Part shown: one piece after another, positions 8,773-17,690 of the stretch
Layout: each line of letters starts with the position of its first letter
Position numbering within the stretch: position 1 is the stretch's first letter
NCBI GenBank assembly: GCA_964544885.1
Contig: CAZJDX010000012.1
Span: 1-64,000, forward strand
Reading direction: 5' to 3'
Source of the DNA: QQVM01 sp964544885
GTDB lineage: Bacteria; Bacteroidota; Bacteroidia; AKYH767-A; 2013-40CM-41-45
DNA length: 64,000 bases
Translations under genes and position numbers: made by a program
Notes under the pieces: generated by a model
Database searches by the model: none
Seen by the model: only the letters and a program-made list of their open reading frames with translations
What the model was told of the DNA's origin: nothing

Positions 8773-9271
8773 GCAGGATTTCCGGTGTAACGATCGTATT
8801 ACTTTTATTCAATGAGCGATCGTAGATAAAAATTTCATAGCGGAGGGTATCAAGGTCCAGCGGGATCGGCACGGTTAACTCTCTTTCGATCTTTCCTTTG
8901 AGCGCTTTGTTGGCGCCCTCAGGCGTCAGATAAGGAATCCGTGCGCTGACCGGAGTATCAATGGAATTCCATAATCCATTCTGGAGAATGAGTGTCTTTA
9001 CAATAAAGTTATTATAGTATGGGCTTGACGGATCATCAAAAATGGGATCGTTCAATCCAGATTCTCTTGCATGATATCCTATGTCACCGTCACCATCCGT
9101 AAATGAAATGGAGACGAAGACCTTGTTATCATAACCTTGCGCATTCTTTGTTGAATAGATGGACACAAATTCAATGGAAGGCTCAAGCGGATATTCGTCC
9201 GGTTTCTCACAAGAGGTGAAACTCAATGCCGCGAACAAAAGGGCTGGAATAAATGACCGGTACTTCATCAA
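8759..9271 (-). CDS. Small outer-membrane lipoprotein, unknown function
   Basis: 170 residues with a lipoprotein signal peptide (lipobox LSFTSC, acylated Cys at about residue 21, followed by EKPDEYP). Near residue 58 it has FTDGDGDIG, a motif common in Bacteroidota lipoproteins with a beta-sandwich fold. The C-terminal half (LTVPIPLDLDTLRYEIFIYDRSLN) also looks like a beta-sandwich ending. No catalytic motif is visible. It is divergent from the gamma carbonic anhydrase gene with 47 bp between starts, so the two promoters overlap or are very compact. It overlaps the glycosyltransferase end on the other strand. Confidence 0.7.
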   Translation of the reverse strand: MMKYRSFIPALLFAALSFTSCEKPDEYPLEPSIEFVSIYSTKNAQGYDNKVFVSISFTDGDGDIGYHARESGLNDPIFDDPSSPYYNNFIVKTLILQNGLWNSIDTPVSARIPYLTPEGANKALKGKIERELTVPIPLDLDTLRYEIFIYDRSLNKSNTIVTPEILLNTR

Positions 9272-9318
9272 TAAATTTGAAAGTATAAATTTACGTAATT
9301 TTCAACTCAAAATTAAAT

Positions 9319-9828
9319 ATGGCTTTAATACTTCCGGTCAAGGGTATTCTGCCTGTCTTTGGCGATAACTGCTTCCTTGCTCAAACGGCCACCATCACCG
9401 GCGATGTAAAGACGGGGGATCAGTGCAGCATATGGTTTAACGCCGTCATTCGGGGAGACGTTAATTCGATAAGGATGGGAAACAAGGTGAATGTTCAGGA
9501 TGGAGCAGTCGTTCACTGCACCTGGCAAAAGGCCTCAACCAGCATTGGAAACAATGTAAACATAGGTCATAATGCCATTGTACATGGATGCACACTGAAA
9601 GATAACGTTTTGATCGGCATGGGCGCAATTATCATGGATCACGCGGTTATAGAACCATTCAGTATCATAGCTGCGGGAAGCATTATCCTGGAAAATACCG
9701 TTGTGGAATCAGGCTCTGTCTATGCCGGAAATCCTGCAAGGAAAATCAAAGAAATCAATCCGGAGCAGCTAAAACTGCTCGAGGAACTGGCAGACCGCTA
9801 CGTGATGTATTCTTCCTGGTATAAATAA
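9319..9828 (+). CDS. Gamma carbonic anhydrase-like hexapeptide-repeat protein (YrdA/PaaY family)
   Basis: 169 residues forming a left-handed beta-helix. The hexapeptide-type repeats run from about residue 25 to 140 (ITGDVKTGDQCSIWFNAVIR, then GNNVNIGHNAIVHGC). The three His ligands for Zn/Fe/Co expected in gamma carbonic anhydrases can be placed at VVHCTW, NIGHNA and IVHGC. It ends in a C-terminal alpha helix (INPEQLKLLEELADRYV). Members of this family may hydrate CO2 or act as small acyl-type binding proteins, and sequence alone does not decide. A beta carbonic anhydrase is encoded at 27836. The gene stands alone, convergent with murI. Confidence 0.88.
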   Translation: MALILPVKGILPVFGDNCFLAQTATITGDVKTGDQCSIWFNAVIRGDVNSIRMGNKVNVQDGAVVHCTWQKASTSIGNNVNIGHNAIVHGCTLKDNVLIGMGAIIMDHAVIEPFSIIAAGSIILENTVVESGSVYAGNPARKIKEINPEQLKLLEELADRYVMYSSWYK

Positions 9829-9840
9829 TGCAGGCTCTTA

Positions 9841-10671
9841 TCAGTTCCAGAAGTCCATCTTTTCCAGGTGTATCCTGTTCGAGAAGAAATAACGGGTACT
9901 CTTTTCAAAGGATTTGGTAAAGTCACTCACATAAAAATGATGGACAGGTTTCTTTGACGGATTTAGTAAACGGGAACTGCTCAGAATATTTTTTACGTGT
10001 GCAGCGACAACACCTGCCGTATCCACAATCTCGACCTTTTTTCCGAAGTAATTTTCCATATCGGAAGTAATGAGAGGATAGTGCGTACAGGCAGGAATAA
10101 GCGTATCAATACCTGAGAGTTTACGGCTTCCAAGATAGGAGGCCAAGACCGATCTGCTTATGTTGTTTTTAAAAAATCCTTCTTCGATCATTGGAGCAAG
10201 CAGGGGTGTGGCGAGCGAAGAAACGACAAGACCCTTTGACCTGGCTTTTAATTTCTTTGCATAAATATCGCTCTTTATCGTTCCTTTAGTCCCGATCACG
10301 CCGATCTTTTTATGCTTCTTACCGGATACGATATAGTCAACAACCGGATCGATCACATTGATCACAGGTACGAGTCCGCCGACAAAGTCCTTCACCGTTT
10401 CATAAGCAAGAGAAGAAGCCGTATTGCAGGCAATAATGATCATCTTGCAGTTCTGTTTGAGAAGGAACTGGCTGATACGTATGGAATAGTATTTTATCGA
10501 ATCCGGTGATTTATCTCCATAGGGAAGATGGGCAGTATCGCCAAAGTAAACCAGCGATTCATTGGGCAGTATTTTATGAATGGCGCTGGCGATGGTGAGC
10601 CCGCCTATACCTGAATCAAAAATTCCAACCGGCCTGTCCGATGCGCTTGTACGCTTTTTTGTTTTAGACAT
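9841..10671 (-). CDS. murI: Glutamate racemase
   Basis: 276 residues. It interconverts L- and D-glutamate for peptidoglycan. Motifs are PVGIFDSGIGGLTIASAI (start of domain 1), YFGDTAHLPYGDKS, the first catalytic Cys in IIIACNTASSLAYE and the second in LIPACTHYPLI. The length is typical. The ATG overlaps the stop region of the upstream PaiB-like gene by 8 bp, so the two are probably translated from one message. The N-terminal extension MSKTKKRTSASD is short and basic. Confidence 0.95.
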   Translation of the reverse strand: MSKTKKRTSASDRPVGIFDSGIGGLTIASAIHKILPNESLVYFGDTAHLPYGDKSPDSIKYYSIRISQFLLKQNCKMIIIACNTASSLAYETVKDFVGGLVPVINVIDPVVDYIVSGKKHKKIGVIGTKGTIKSDIYAKKLKARSKGLVVSSLATPLLAPMIEEGFFKNNISRSVLASYLGSRKLSGIDTLIPACTHYPLITSDMENYFGKKVEIVDTAGVVAAHVKNILSSSRLLNPSKKPVHHFYVSDFTKSFEKSTRYFFSNRIHLEKMDFWN

Positions 10672-11290
10672 TTGATTTAAATTGCTTTTTGATCTCTTCC
10701 GCTACGAGTGATGCGTTTAATTCGCCGAGTTTCCCGAGTTCCCTGATGATGTTCAGCTTGTCCTCCTCGTCGCGGTTCTGGCTCATCTTCCATTTTCCTT
10801 CAATGCTTTCGATGATCAGTTCAAATCCAACGATCCCTTTTAGATACTTTTGTATCATTTCCTCGGGCATAGCATCCATACTGAAAGGTCTTGCTGAATT
10901 CGCTTCATAGCGTTCAACCATGGCTCTCAATTTTTCTCTCTGCTGATCATCATTCAGAATACGCATGCTTCCGTAGACATGTACTGCAATATAATTCCAG
11001 GTTGGAGCGTTTATATGATTGTACCAGGAGGAGGAGACGTATGAGTGCGGTCCCTGGAAAATGGCCATGACCGTTTCCTCATTTGAAAAACTTTTCCACT
11101 GAGGGTTGGCGCGGGATATGTGCCCGGTAAGCACGCTTTCTCTGTTACTTTTATGTTCCAGTTCCAATGGAATATGAGTAGCCCAGGGTTTATTGTCAAC
11201 ATTGCTAACCAGAATGGCGAATGAATGATCCCGAATAAAGGCTTCGGTTTCCCTAAGGTCGGTCTTTCTGAAGTATGCCGGGATGAACAT
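10664..11290 (-). CDS. FMN-binding PaiB-type protein
   Basis: 208 residues matching the PaiB/FMN-binding negative transcriptional regulator family: it begins MFIPAYFRKTD, and has ATHIPLELE, then GHISRANPQWKSF, IFQGPHSYVSSSWY and VPTWNY-like APTWNYIAVHVYG. The fold is a split-barrel flavin-binding domain. In Bacillus, PaiB was named as a repressor of sporulation and protease genes, but most relatives are better described as flavin or heme-binding split-barrel proteins; no DNA-binding domain is visible here. It is the first gene of a two-gene unit with murI, with an 8-bp overlap. Confidence 0.85.
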   Translation of the reverse strand: MFIPAYFRKTDLRETEAFIRDHSFAILVSNVDNKPWATHIPLELEHKSNRESVLTGHISRANPQWKSFSNEETVMAIFQGPHSYVSSSWYNHINAPTWNYIAVHVYGSMRILNDDQQREKLRAMVERYEANSARPFSMDAMPEEMIQKYLKGIVGFELIIESIEGKWKMSQNRDEEDKLNIIRELGKLGELNASLVAEEIKKQFKSNV

Positions 11291-11449
11291 GCTTCAAAGA
11301 TATTGAGTGCTTTGAAACCACGAAACATAAATTTCTCTTTTATCATTGATAATTGGACGAGTCATACCGGTTTTTTGACTCAGGATGATTAGCGGGCAAG
11401 CGGATTTTTCACTATCCGGATCAAGGACTTATTCCATACCTTCGTTCAC

Positions 11450-11962
11450 ATGGACTTGTCTGTACTTATATCAGATTCGCCATTGGGGCGTCTCCGTCTT
11501 GAAGCGTGTAATAATGCGATTACAGGAATAAATTTCATTAATGATGAGCCTGTTTCCGGTCCGGACGGATATGGAATAGATACGCATCCCTTGCTCCTTG
11601 AATGCCGGAATCAGCTTAATGACTATTTCGCAGGCAGGCTATCCGCGTTCAACCTGGCCATCCGTTCTGAAGGAAGTGATTTTCAAATCAGAATATGGAA
11701 TGAACTTCTTAAAATACCTTATGGGAAACGCATTTCCTATCTCGACCTGTCAAAACGTATCGGAGACGTCAAGGCCATTCGCGCCGTGGGTACGGCAAAC
11801 GGCAAAAACAGGATTGCGATAATCGTACCCTGTCACCGTGTTGTCGGAAGTGATGGCACTCTTACCGGTTATGCAGGAGGATTGTGGCGAAAGCAATGGT
11901 TGCTTGAACACGAGATGAAAATAAAACACGGTGTCCGTACTCTCTTCCAGTTTGCATCCTAG
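11450..11962 (+). CDS. ogt: Methylated-DNA--[protein]-cysteine S-methyltransferase
   Basis: 170 residues. The N-terminal ribonuclease-like domain is followed by the MGMT domain with IPYGKRISYLDLSKRIG, AIRAVGTANGKNRIAIIVP and the active site PCHRVVGSDGTLTGYAGG, where Cys is the alkyl acceptor. It removes O6-methylguanine or O4-methylthymine in one suicidal transfer. It is convergent with dnaE, with 9 bp between the stops. The catalytic partner of the ATL protein at 6560 is therefore present in the same region. No Ada-type regulatory domain is fused. Confidence 0.93.
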   Translation: MDLSVLISDSPLGRLRLEACNNAITGINFINDEPVSGPDGYGIDTHPLLLECRNQLNDYFAGRLSAFNLAIRSEGSDFQIRIWNELLKIPYGKRISYLDLSKRIGDVKAIRAVGTANGKNRIAIIVPCHRVVGSDGTLTGYAGGLWRKQWLLEHEMKIKHGVRTLFQFAS

Positions 11963-11971
11963 CAGGTTCAT

Positions 11972-14900
11972 TTAATTTCCCATATAAGATATCTTCGCAG
12001 GCGCCGGATCATCCCTCCCCAGCGTCTCTAATTTTTGCATGCTGCTCACCACCATGCTGCAGAAGCCAAACTCTTCATCCACCTTTCCCCGGATCCGGTA
12101 AATTCCCCTGCCGCGAAAGGGAAAAGCTTCAAGCACCTTTGGGAAATGCGTTGTGTCGAAAAAATATCCATGTTCATCAAGAAAAGTAGCGAACATCATG
12201 GTTTCGTGTTTCACCGTGCTGGTGTATTTGATGGTAACCAGGTAACCGATAAGTTCGATATCCCTCCCCGTATTTTTACTGAGATCGGAAGCAAGCAGAG
12301 TCCCGTTCAGCGGCTCGCGCAGCAGTTCAAAAGGTGAACGCAGCGGAAAGCCCAGTATTTCGATCTCATCCAGCGCATCGTCATATTCTCCGTGATGCAA
12401 TTCGGGAAGTTGGTAATTTCTTGCGCCGGTATCGAACAATTCCATTTCCGGCTCCGTCTTCTTTTCCGAGCCTATCAGCATATGAATATCCCACAGAAGC
12501 TGCTTCTTGCTTCGTCCGGTAAAACGGAAGGCTCCTATGCGTATGAGTATCCGCAACTGGCTGACGGCTATCGCCACCCGTTTCATAAAATCTCCCAGGC
12601 TGTGAAAACATCCGTTCAGCTCTCTTTCGGTAATAATATCATCGGACGTTTTCCTTTCCAGTTCAGCGAGGTGAATGAAGCCGAGATAAATATCATCGCC
12701 ATAAATCCCTGTCAGGTAGCCGCTTTTGTTGACGCAGGGCGCATGCACCGTCGCTCCTGACATCCGCGCTTCGTGCACATAAAACTCTGTGCGGTAGAAT
12801 CCTCCGAAATTATTGATCACTCCAACCATAAACTCTTTCGGGAAGTGCGCCTTGAGATACAGACTCTGGTAACTTTCCACCGCGTAAGATGCCGAATGTC
12901 CTTTGGAAAAAGAATAGCCTGCGAAACTCTCTATCTGTCGCCAAACCTCAGCTGTAGTATCATCAGGATAGCCGCGCTCCCTGCAATTGCTGAAAAACCG
13001 CTCACGGATCTTGCCGAATTCCTCACGTGAGCGGAACTTCCCTGACATGCCTCTGCGCAGCACATCGGATTCGGAAAGACTGAGTCCGGCGAAGTGATGC
13101 GCCACCTTGATCACATCCTCCTGATACACCATGATTCCGAAGGTTTCTTCCATCAGCTCCTCCATGAGTGGATGAAGGTATTTTCGTCTTGAGGGATCGT
13201 GTGTACGCAGGATATACTCACGCATCATTCCCGACCTGGCCACACCCGGACGAATGATGGAACTCGCCGCGACAAGCTGCAGGTAGGTATCCACCCTGAG
13301 TTTCTTCAGCAACATGCGCATGGCCGGTGATTCCACGTAGAAGCATCCCATGCAGCGCCCCTCGCGAATCAGGGCCTTGATCTTTTCATCCTTCTTAAAG
13401 GCGGTAATATTATGGATATCAATATCCACTCCTCTGTTCTTCTTCACCACTTCCACACTGTCCTTTATGTGTCCCAGTCCGCGCTGACTGAGAATATCGT
13501 ACTTATACAGGCCTATATCCTCCGCTTCCAGCATGCTGAATTGTGTAGTGGGGTAGCCCTTTGGAGGCATATTGGTGGCTGTGTACCAGGTAATGGGCTT
13601 CTCTGAAATAAGAATACCGCCTGCGTGGATACTGAGGTGGGACGGGAAATCGAGTATGCGCGTGGCATACAGACGTATAAGTCGCGTGATACGGTCGGAG
13701 GTATCGGGATGACGGCGGTTGTCGGCCATGGAGTCGATTTCCGCCTTGGGTAATCCGAAGACCTTTCCCAACTCTCTCACGATGGCTTTGTACTGAAAGG
13801 TCGAGTACGTGGCAAGCAGGGCGACATGTTCTTTTCCATGCCGGCGAAAAATATAGTCTGTAACATCTTCACGGTCTTTCCAGGAAAAGTCTAGATCGAA
13901 ATCAGGCGGACTGGTCCGGTAAGGATTGATGAATCGTTCGAAATACAGATCAAGGTCAATGGGATCTACATCGGTGATATGCAGACAATACGCGACAATA
14001 CTGTTCGCACCGCTTCCCCTGCCTATATAGAAATAACCTTTATGCCTCGCATAGCGAACGATGTCCCAGTTGATGAGAAAATAGGGTGCGAAACCCAGCT
14101 CGGTGATCATCTGCAATTCCTTCTCAACTCGTTCGCGCACGGCCACTCCGGCGGAACCGTAACGCGACTGCATGCCCTTCAGGCTTTCACGTCTCAGGAT
14201 TTCCAAATCGAGCGACTTACTCCCTGAGAAATTTTGTTTGTTCTTGCTCTCATGATAATCAAAGGCGATACCACAGTGATCAAGGATCATCCGTGCGTTC
14301 CTGATGCAGTCGGGGAAAGCGGAAAAGGCGGCTTCCAGCTGATGCTCGGGCAGCATGAGTTCCGAAGGCGACGCGGTATCCGCCGGATGAATCCTGCTGA
14401 GCAGGGTATTGTTTGCGACAGCGCGCAGCAGACGATGTGTATTAAAATCACCGGGATTACGAAAGCTGACCGGATGCCAGGCGACGAAACGGAAGGAATC
14501 TTTTGTGAGTGGCGAGAATCGAAGACGGTTCAGCTGGTCATGCCTGAGGCCAATGAAGCAGGAGGAATTTGTTCTGAGAAAATGGCGGAGAGAATTTTTT
14601 GTCTCTTCCTTTTCCTGAAGCAAACGGTCGAGCGGAAAGATCCAGAAAACATTTTCAGTGAGCGGAGGCAAATGAGGTATCTCCGGTTCCTCGTTGGTGC
14701 CGCGACGCAGACAATGCGTCAAAAAAACATTCAGTTCATGAAAGCCTACGTTATTTCCGGCAATACCCGTGAAGCACTGTGTGCTACCACGACGGAATTC
14801 AATTCCGGCGACCGGCTCTACTCCGTATGCCGGCGCGAGACGAATGAAATCCAATATGGCCGAAGTATTATTGATATCGCTAAGGGCGAACTTTCTGACA

Positions 14901-14986
14901 CCGCAACGGCGGGCCTCGGAAAGTAATTGCTCCACGCTGAGAGTTCCGTACTTTAGACTGAAGTAGGTGTGACAATTGAGGTACAT
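11972..14986 (-). CDS. dnaE: Short (error-prone-type) DNA polymerase III alpha subunit
   Basis: 1004 residues, clearly shorter than replicative DnaE (about 1150-1250 aa) or PolC. It starts MYLNCHTYFSLKYGTLSVEQ: a PHP domain in which the canonical LHxHS start has become LNCHT, so the metal site is partly degenerate. The polymerase core holds RGSGANSIVAY and the catalytic aspartates in PPDFDLDFSW at about residues 360-369. Later it has IHAGGILIS, RPGVARSGMM and FGIMVYQEDVIKVAHHFAGL, the C-family finger motifs, then an OB-fold region near the C-terminus. Short DnaE proteins of this type in Bacteroidota usually stand with a LexA-like S24 regulator and dinB; both are present 8-12 kb away. A 37-bp element shared with the regulator's promoter lies 25 bp upstream of the start. 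Confidence 0.9.
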   Translation of the reverse strand: MYLNCHTYFSLKYGTLSVEQLLSEARRCGVRKFALSDINNTSAILDFIRLAPAYGVEPVAGIEFRRGSTQCFTGIAGNNVGFHELNVFLTHCLRRGTNEEPEIPHLPPLTENVFWIFPLDRLLQEKEETKNSLRHFLRTNSSCFIGLRHDQLNRLRFSPLTKDSFRFVAWHPVSFRNPGDFNTHRLLRAVANNTLLSRIHPADTASPSELMLPEHQLEAAFSAFPDCIRNARMILDHCGIAFDYHESKNKQNFSGSKSLDLEILRRESLKGMQSRYGSAGVAVRERVEKELQMITELGFAPYFLINWDIVRYARHKGYFYIGRGSGANSIVAYCLHITDVDPIDLDLYFERFINPYRTSPPDFDLDFSWKDREDVTDYIFRRHGKEHVALLATYSTFQYKAIVRELGKVFGLPKAEIDSMADNRRHPDTSDRITRLIRLYATRILDFPSHLSIHAGGILISEKPITWYTATNMPPKGYPTTQFSMLEAEDIGLYKYDILSQRGLGHIKDSVEVVKKNRGVDIDIHNITAFKKDEKIKALIREGRCMGCFYVESPAMRMLLKKLRVDTYLQLVAASSIIRPGVARSGMMREYILRTHDPSRRKYLHPLMEELMEETFGIMVYQEDVIKVAHHFAGLSLSESDVLRRGMSGKFRSREEFGKIRERFFSNCRERGYPDDTTAEVWRQIESFAGYSFSKGHSASYAVESYQSLYLKAHFPKEFMVGVINNFGGFYRTEFYVHEARMSGATVHAPCVNKSGYLTGIYGDDIYLGFIHLAELERKTSDDIITERELNGCFHSLGDFMKRVAIAVSQLRILIRIGAFRFTGRSKKQLLWDIHMLIGSEKKTEPEMELFDTGARNYQLPELHHGEYDDALDEIEILGFPLRSPFELLREPLNGTLLASDLSKNTGRDIELIGYLVTIKYTSTVKHETMMFATFLDEHGYFFDTTHFPKVLEAFPFRGRGIYRIRGKVDEEFGFCSMVVSSMQKLETLGRDDPAPAKISYMGN

Positions 14987-15011
14987 TTCGTGCAGAGACG
15001 CCGTATGCTTG

Positions 15012-15048
15012 CATTACGATCAGTCGCCATGTCTGTATAATAGTCATT
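15012..15048. promoter_or_regulatory. Candidate operator shared with the LexA-like regulator's promoter
   Basis: A 37-bp block upstream of dnaE aligns without gaps to 26721-26757 upstream of the S24 regulator gene: 26 of 37 bases are identical. The conserved blocks are CATTAC, ATC, CATG, TAT and ATAGTCATT. The most conserved block falls on a near-palindrome (ATAATAGTCAT here, ATGATAGTCAT at the regulator). It ends 25 bp before the dnaE ATG, where a repressor would block transcription. The match is seen directly; binding by the LexA-like protein is inferred. Confidence 0.6.
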
Positions 15049-15285
15049 CCCGGAAAAAATACAATCACTCCCTTAAAATAAATCTATCGACAAAAGGGAA
15101 TTATAAAAATTCAAGCTTTCGCTATTAATGCTGTTCCTATTCTCACAATTCGGCAATCGCTGAAAATTATTTACAGTGATAAAGATCCTGCGTACCGGAA
15201 ATCAGTTTTCTTTTTTTGTTAATTGTAGGTGGACATTATCCAGAAACTGATACTGTGAAGGGAGACAGCGTAAAAATCAGTCAGC

Positions 15286-16899
15286 TTAAAATTTTACAAA
15301 TCTTGTTTTCAGGTTTCCGGTACTTATCACATAAATTCCCGGACAAAGAGCTGAAATATCCAGCTCTGCATCAGACGTTCCGTTGAGAATGAAAGGCGCT
15401 TCATGCTCTGCCCCCCTGACATCAAATAACTTGAAAGTGTCATGGGTCAATACACCGGATGACAGGCTGATTCGCAGAGATTCTTTTGCAGGATTGGGAT
15501 GAAGTACCAGGGATCTTCCGGCATTGGCATCCTCCACCTGGTTGATCAGACATGGATTGAACGGGTCTGTAACCAAATAGGAGGCGGAACTGATAAAGGC
15601 TCCATCATTGTACGGAACAAAAACATGAAATGCTCCTGCGGTACTGATGGCAATACGACGACTCGTCTCACCGCCAGACCATAAATAGGAGGAGTAACCG
15701 CTGTCGGCTTCAAGATAAAACTGACCGGCATCGTAGACACAAGTAACAGCAGGACGTTGCAGTATCCATGGAAAAGAAGGATAATTGTATGTACGGTATG
15801 TGATTAGCGAGTCGTCAAATGCGAGTTCAAAAATTTTGTTGCCGGTGACATTTACTACATTAAAAACAATATACTCAGGTCGCAGATCACCGTAACTCAA
15901 AAGTGTGTTTCCATTTAGTAGTCGTTGTACATTTCCCTGCGAACGGCTGTAATTCTGACTGTCTTCCGTATAAGACCATACCAGGGTTGCCGTCATCGCT
16001 GTCTCATCAAGTTGATACTCCTTTGCGGAAGCGGGATGAACCGGATTCAGCATTCTTCCATTATCAAAAAGCGTGATATTCCCGTTGGCGATGCGACGAC
16101 AATCATGCTGAGAAAGAAATCCGAGACTATCGTTTATCAATGTAAACTGATTTCGTTTTCCGCCCAGTCTCCAGATGATACTGCTGTCGCTCCTGCTTAT
16201 TTTAGTAATCTCGTTAAAATGCCTTGAGGAAATGAGAATATTCCCGTCACTATCCAGTTCGACGGCATTCATATGAGTCCAGTCAACATTTGAAGGGTTG
16301 GTTAAAAAGAACTCATCCACATCATCAAAACTGAAATGATCAATAGCATGCCACTCGAACACTACATTCTTGCTGGCATCAAGCTCCTGAACAACTCCTG
16401 CCCTGACTGTGGCGACAGAACTGCCCGGGGTTCCGTTACCGAGAAACATGCTGTATGAACTCAGGTCGCGTGTCACATTTTCCATTCCAAGTAAAAGGTA
16501 ACTGCCATTTGGCAGGATCCGGATATCGTGCAGATCAGGTGTGATGCTATTCACCGATGCAACTGAGTCAATGACGCTGAATGTACTGTCCACGAAATAA
16601 AATTTTCCGGACTGCGAATAGGACATCATTCCGTTCGGATGCATTTTGAAATCCCCGCTTTGAGTACCGTTTGTTTCCTTGAAATAAACAAGCTGACCTT
16701 TATCGTCAAGTATCATCCTGCTTTGAGTACCGGGTGGAAGGGAGCCGCGGTTGCCAAACACATAAGGACTTAAAAAATAATATCCGGTGGATGATGGGTC
16801 ATATTCCGTAACCTGAAAGGCCGGGATATTTTGGGCGTAGTTTGATCGAAACAGGATTAAAACTGCCGAAAGACAAAATATAGACCGTCGAAAATTCAA
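15286..16899 (-). CDS. Secreted arylsulfotransferase-family protein with T9SS type A signal
   Basis: 537 residues with a signal peptide (cleavage near NYAQ). The body matches the aryl-sulfate sulfotransferase (ASST) beta-propeller family: HDIRILPNGSYLLLG, VDWTHMNAVELDSDGNIL, ISSRHFNEITKI, IIWRLGGKRNQF and SQHDCRRIANGN. The two His-containing segments are those usually tied to catalysis or aryl-sulfate binding. ASST enzymes move sulfate between phenolic compounds. The C-terminal 80 residues form a T9SS type A sorting domain (LHPNPAKESLRISLS through LCPGIYVISTG and a basic end), so the protein is exported through the Sec and T9SS routes and probably anchored at the cell surface. Divergent from dnaE, with a 299-bp gap in which I see only the dnaE operator. 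Confidence 0.82.
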   Translation of the reverse strand: MNFRRSIFCLSAVLILFRSNYAQNIPAFQVTEYDPSSTGYYFLSPYVFGNRGSLPPGTQSRMILDDKGQLVYFKETNGTQSGDFKMHPNGMMSYSQSGKFYFVDSTFSVIDSVASVNSITPDLHDIRILPNGSYLLLGMENVTRDLSSYSMFLGNGTPGSSVATVRAGVVQELDASKNVVFEWHAIDHFSFDDVDEFFLTNPSNVDWTHMNAVELDSDGNILISSRHFNEITKISRSDSSIIWRLGGKRNQFTLINDSLGFLSQHDCRRIANGNITLFDNGRMLNPVHPASAKEYQLDETAMTATLVWSYTEDSQNYSRSQGNVQRLLNGNTLLSYGDLRPEYIVFNVVNVTGNKIFELAFDDSLITYRTYNYPSFPWILQRPAVTCVYDAGQFYLEADSGYSSYLWSGGETSRRIAISTAGAFHVFVPYNDGAFISSASYLVTDPFNPCLINQVEDANAGRSLVLHPNPAKESLRISLSSGVLTHDTFKLFDVRGAEHEAPFILNGTSDAELDISALCPGIYVISTGNLKTRFVKF

Positions 16900-16972
16900 A
16901 TAATCAGATCATCTTGAAAATTAATACATCATTGTTCAACGGACTCAACCGTATTGGAGGGATTTCAGGAAT

Positions 16973-17482
16973 TTATTGATTACTCTCATCTTTTGGCGCG
17001 AGGGAAGAAAGATCGCGATCAAACAAGTAAAGTGCGCTGTTATCATTTCCTGCAAGTTTTAGCTTGTCCAGAAGGTTACGGGCCAAAGTCTCCTCCTCGA
17101 TTTGTTCAGCAACATACCATTGCATAAAATTATGCGTCGTATAATCCTTCTCCTTGAGGCAAAGGTCCACCACGCCATTGATCTCGTTGGTAACTGCTTC
17201 CTCGTGATTCAGCAGTGCTTTGAAGATGTCATGCAGGTTTTTGAATGAGGTTGATGGCTGTTCCAGTTTTCCGATAATAGCCTTTCCGCCACGATCATTA
17301 ATAAATTTAAGGAGTTTGAGCATATGCATACGTTCTTCATCACTGTGCCGGTAAAGGAAAGTGGCTGTTCCGCTGTATCCGTGATTTTCCGCCCATGATG
17401 CCATGGCGAGATAACTCTGACTGCTCTCGGCCTCTACTTTTAACTGTTCGTTGAGGGCCTTTTCTATTTTTTTATTTAACAT
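16973..17482 (-). CDS. ftnA: Bacterial non-heme ferritin
   Basis: 169 residues, the normal ferritin length and a four-helix bundle. It begins MLNKKIEKALNEQLKVEAES and has the ferroxidase residues in EAESSQSYLAMASWAE, RHSDEERMHMLKL (Glu and His ligands) and EQIEEETLARNLLDKL. It oxidises and stores iron as a 24-mer. It is downstream of the metal-receptor operon on the same strand but 200 bp away, with inverted repeats between them, so it probably has its own promoter. A Fur-type box is not clearly visible. Confidence 0.95.
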   Translation of the reverse strand: MLNKKIEKALNEQLKVEAESSQSYLAMASWAENHGYSGTATFLYRHSDEERMHMLKLLKFINDRGGKAIIGKLEQPSTSFKNLHDIFKALLNHEEAVTNEINGVVDLCLKEKDYTTHNFMQWYVAEQIEEETLARNLLDKLKLAGNDNSALYLFDRDLSSLAPKDESNQ

Positions 17483-17564
17483 GCTTGCTGGTTTATTTCA
17501 TAAAGGTAGTAATTCGCGGATTCTTAAAAAGAGGATTTTAAAAATAATTGTAGTTATATGCTTC

Positions 17565-17690
17565 GAAGTGTTATCCGTGTTCCAATTAAACAGAACACGG
17601 CTCAGGCGGATGAAACGGATAGACACGGAAATTATATTTTATTCTGCGAGGATCTGCTCATATCCGCGTCATCTGCGTTCCAATCAAAAC
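17565..17690. repeat. Palindrome-rich intergenic element with ATCCGTGT/CCGCGT words
   Basis: A perfect 8-bp inverted repeat CCGTGTTC (17575-17582) / GAACACGG (17593-17600) is followed by related words on both strands: GGCGGATGAAACGGATAG at 17605 onward and ATCCGCGTCATCTGCGTTCC at 17662 onward. The forms ATCCGTGTTCCAAT and TGCGTTCCAATC are near copies of each other. It separates ferritin from the copper-type receptor gene and could act as a terminator or be a small dispersed repeat. Confidence 0.4.

Noticed and set aside
14234..14926. 230-codon frame antisense to dnaE
   Set aside because: Shadow of a strongly conserved gene on the other strand; residues show no family features.
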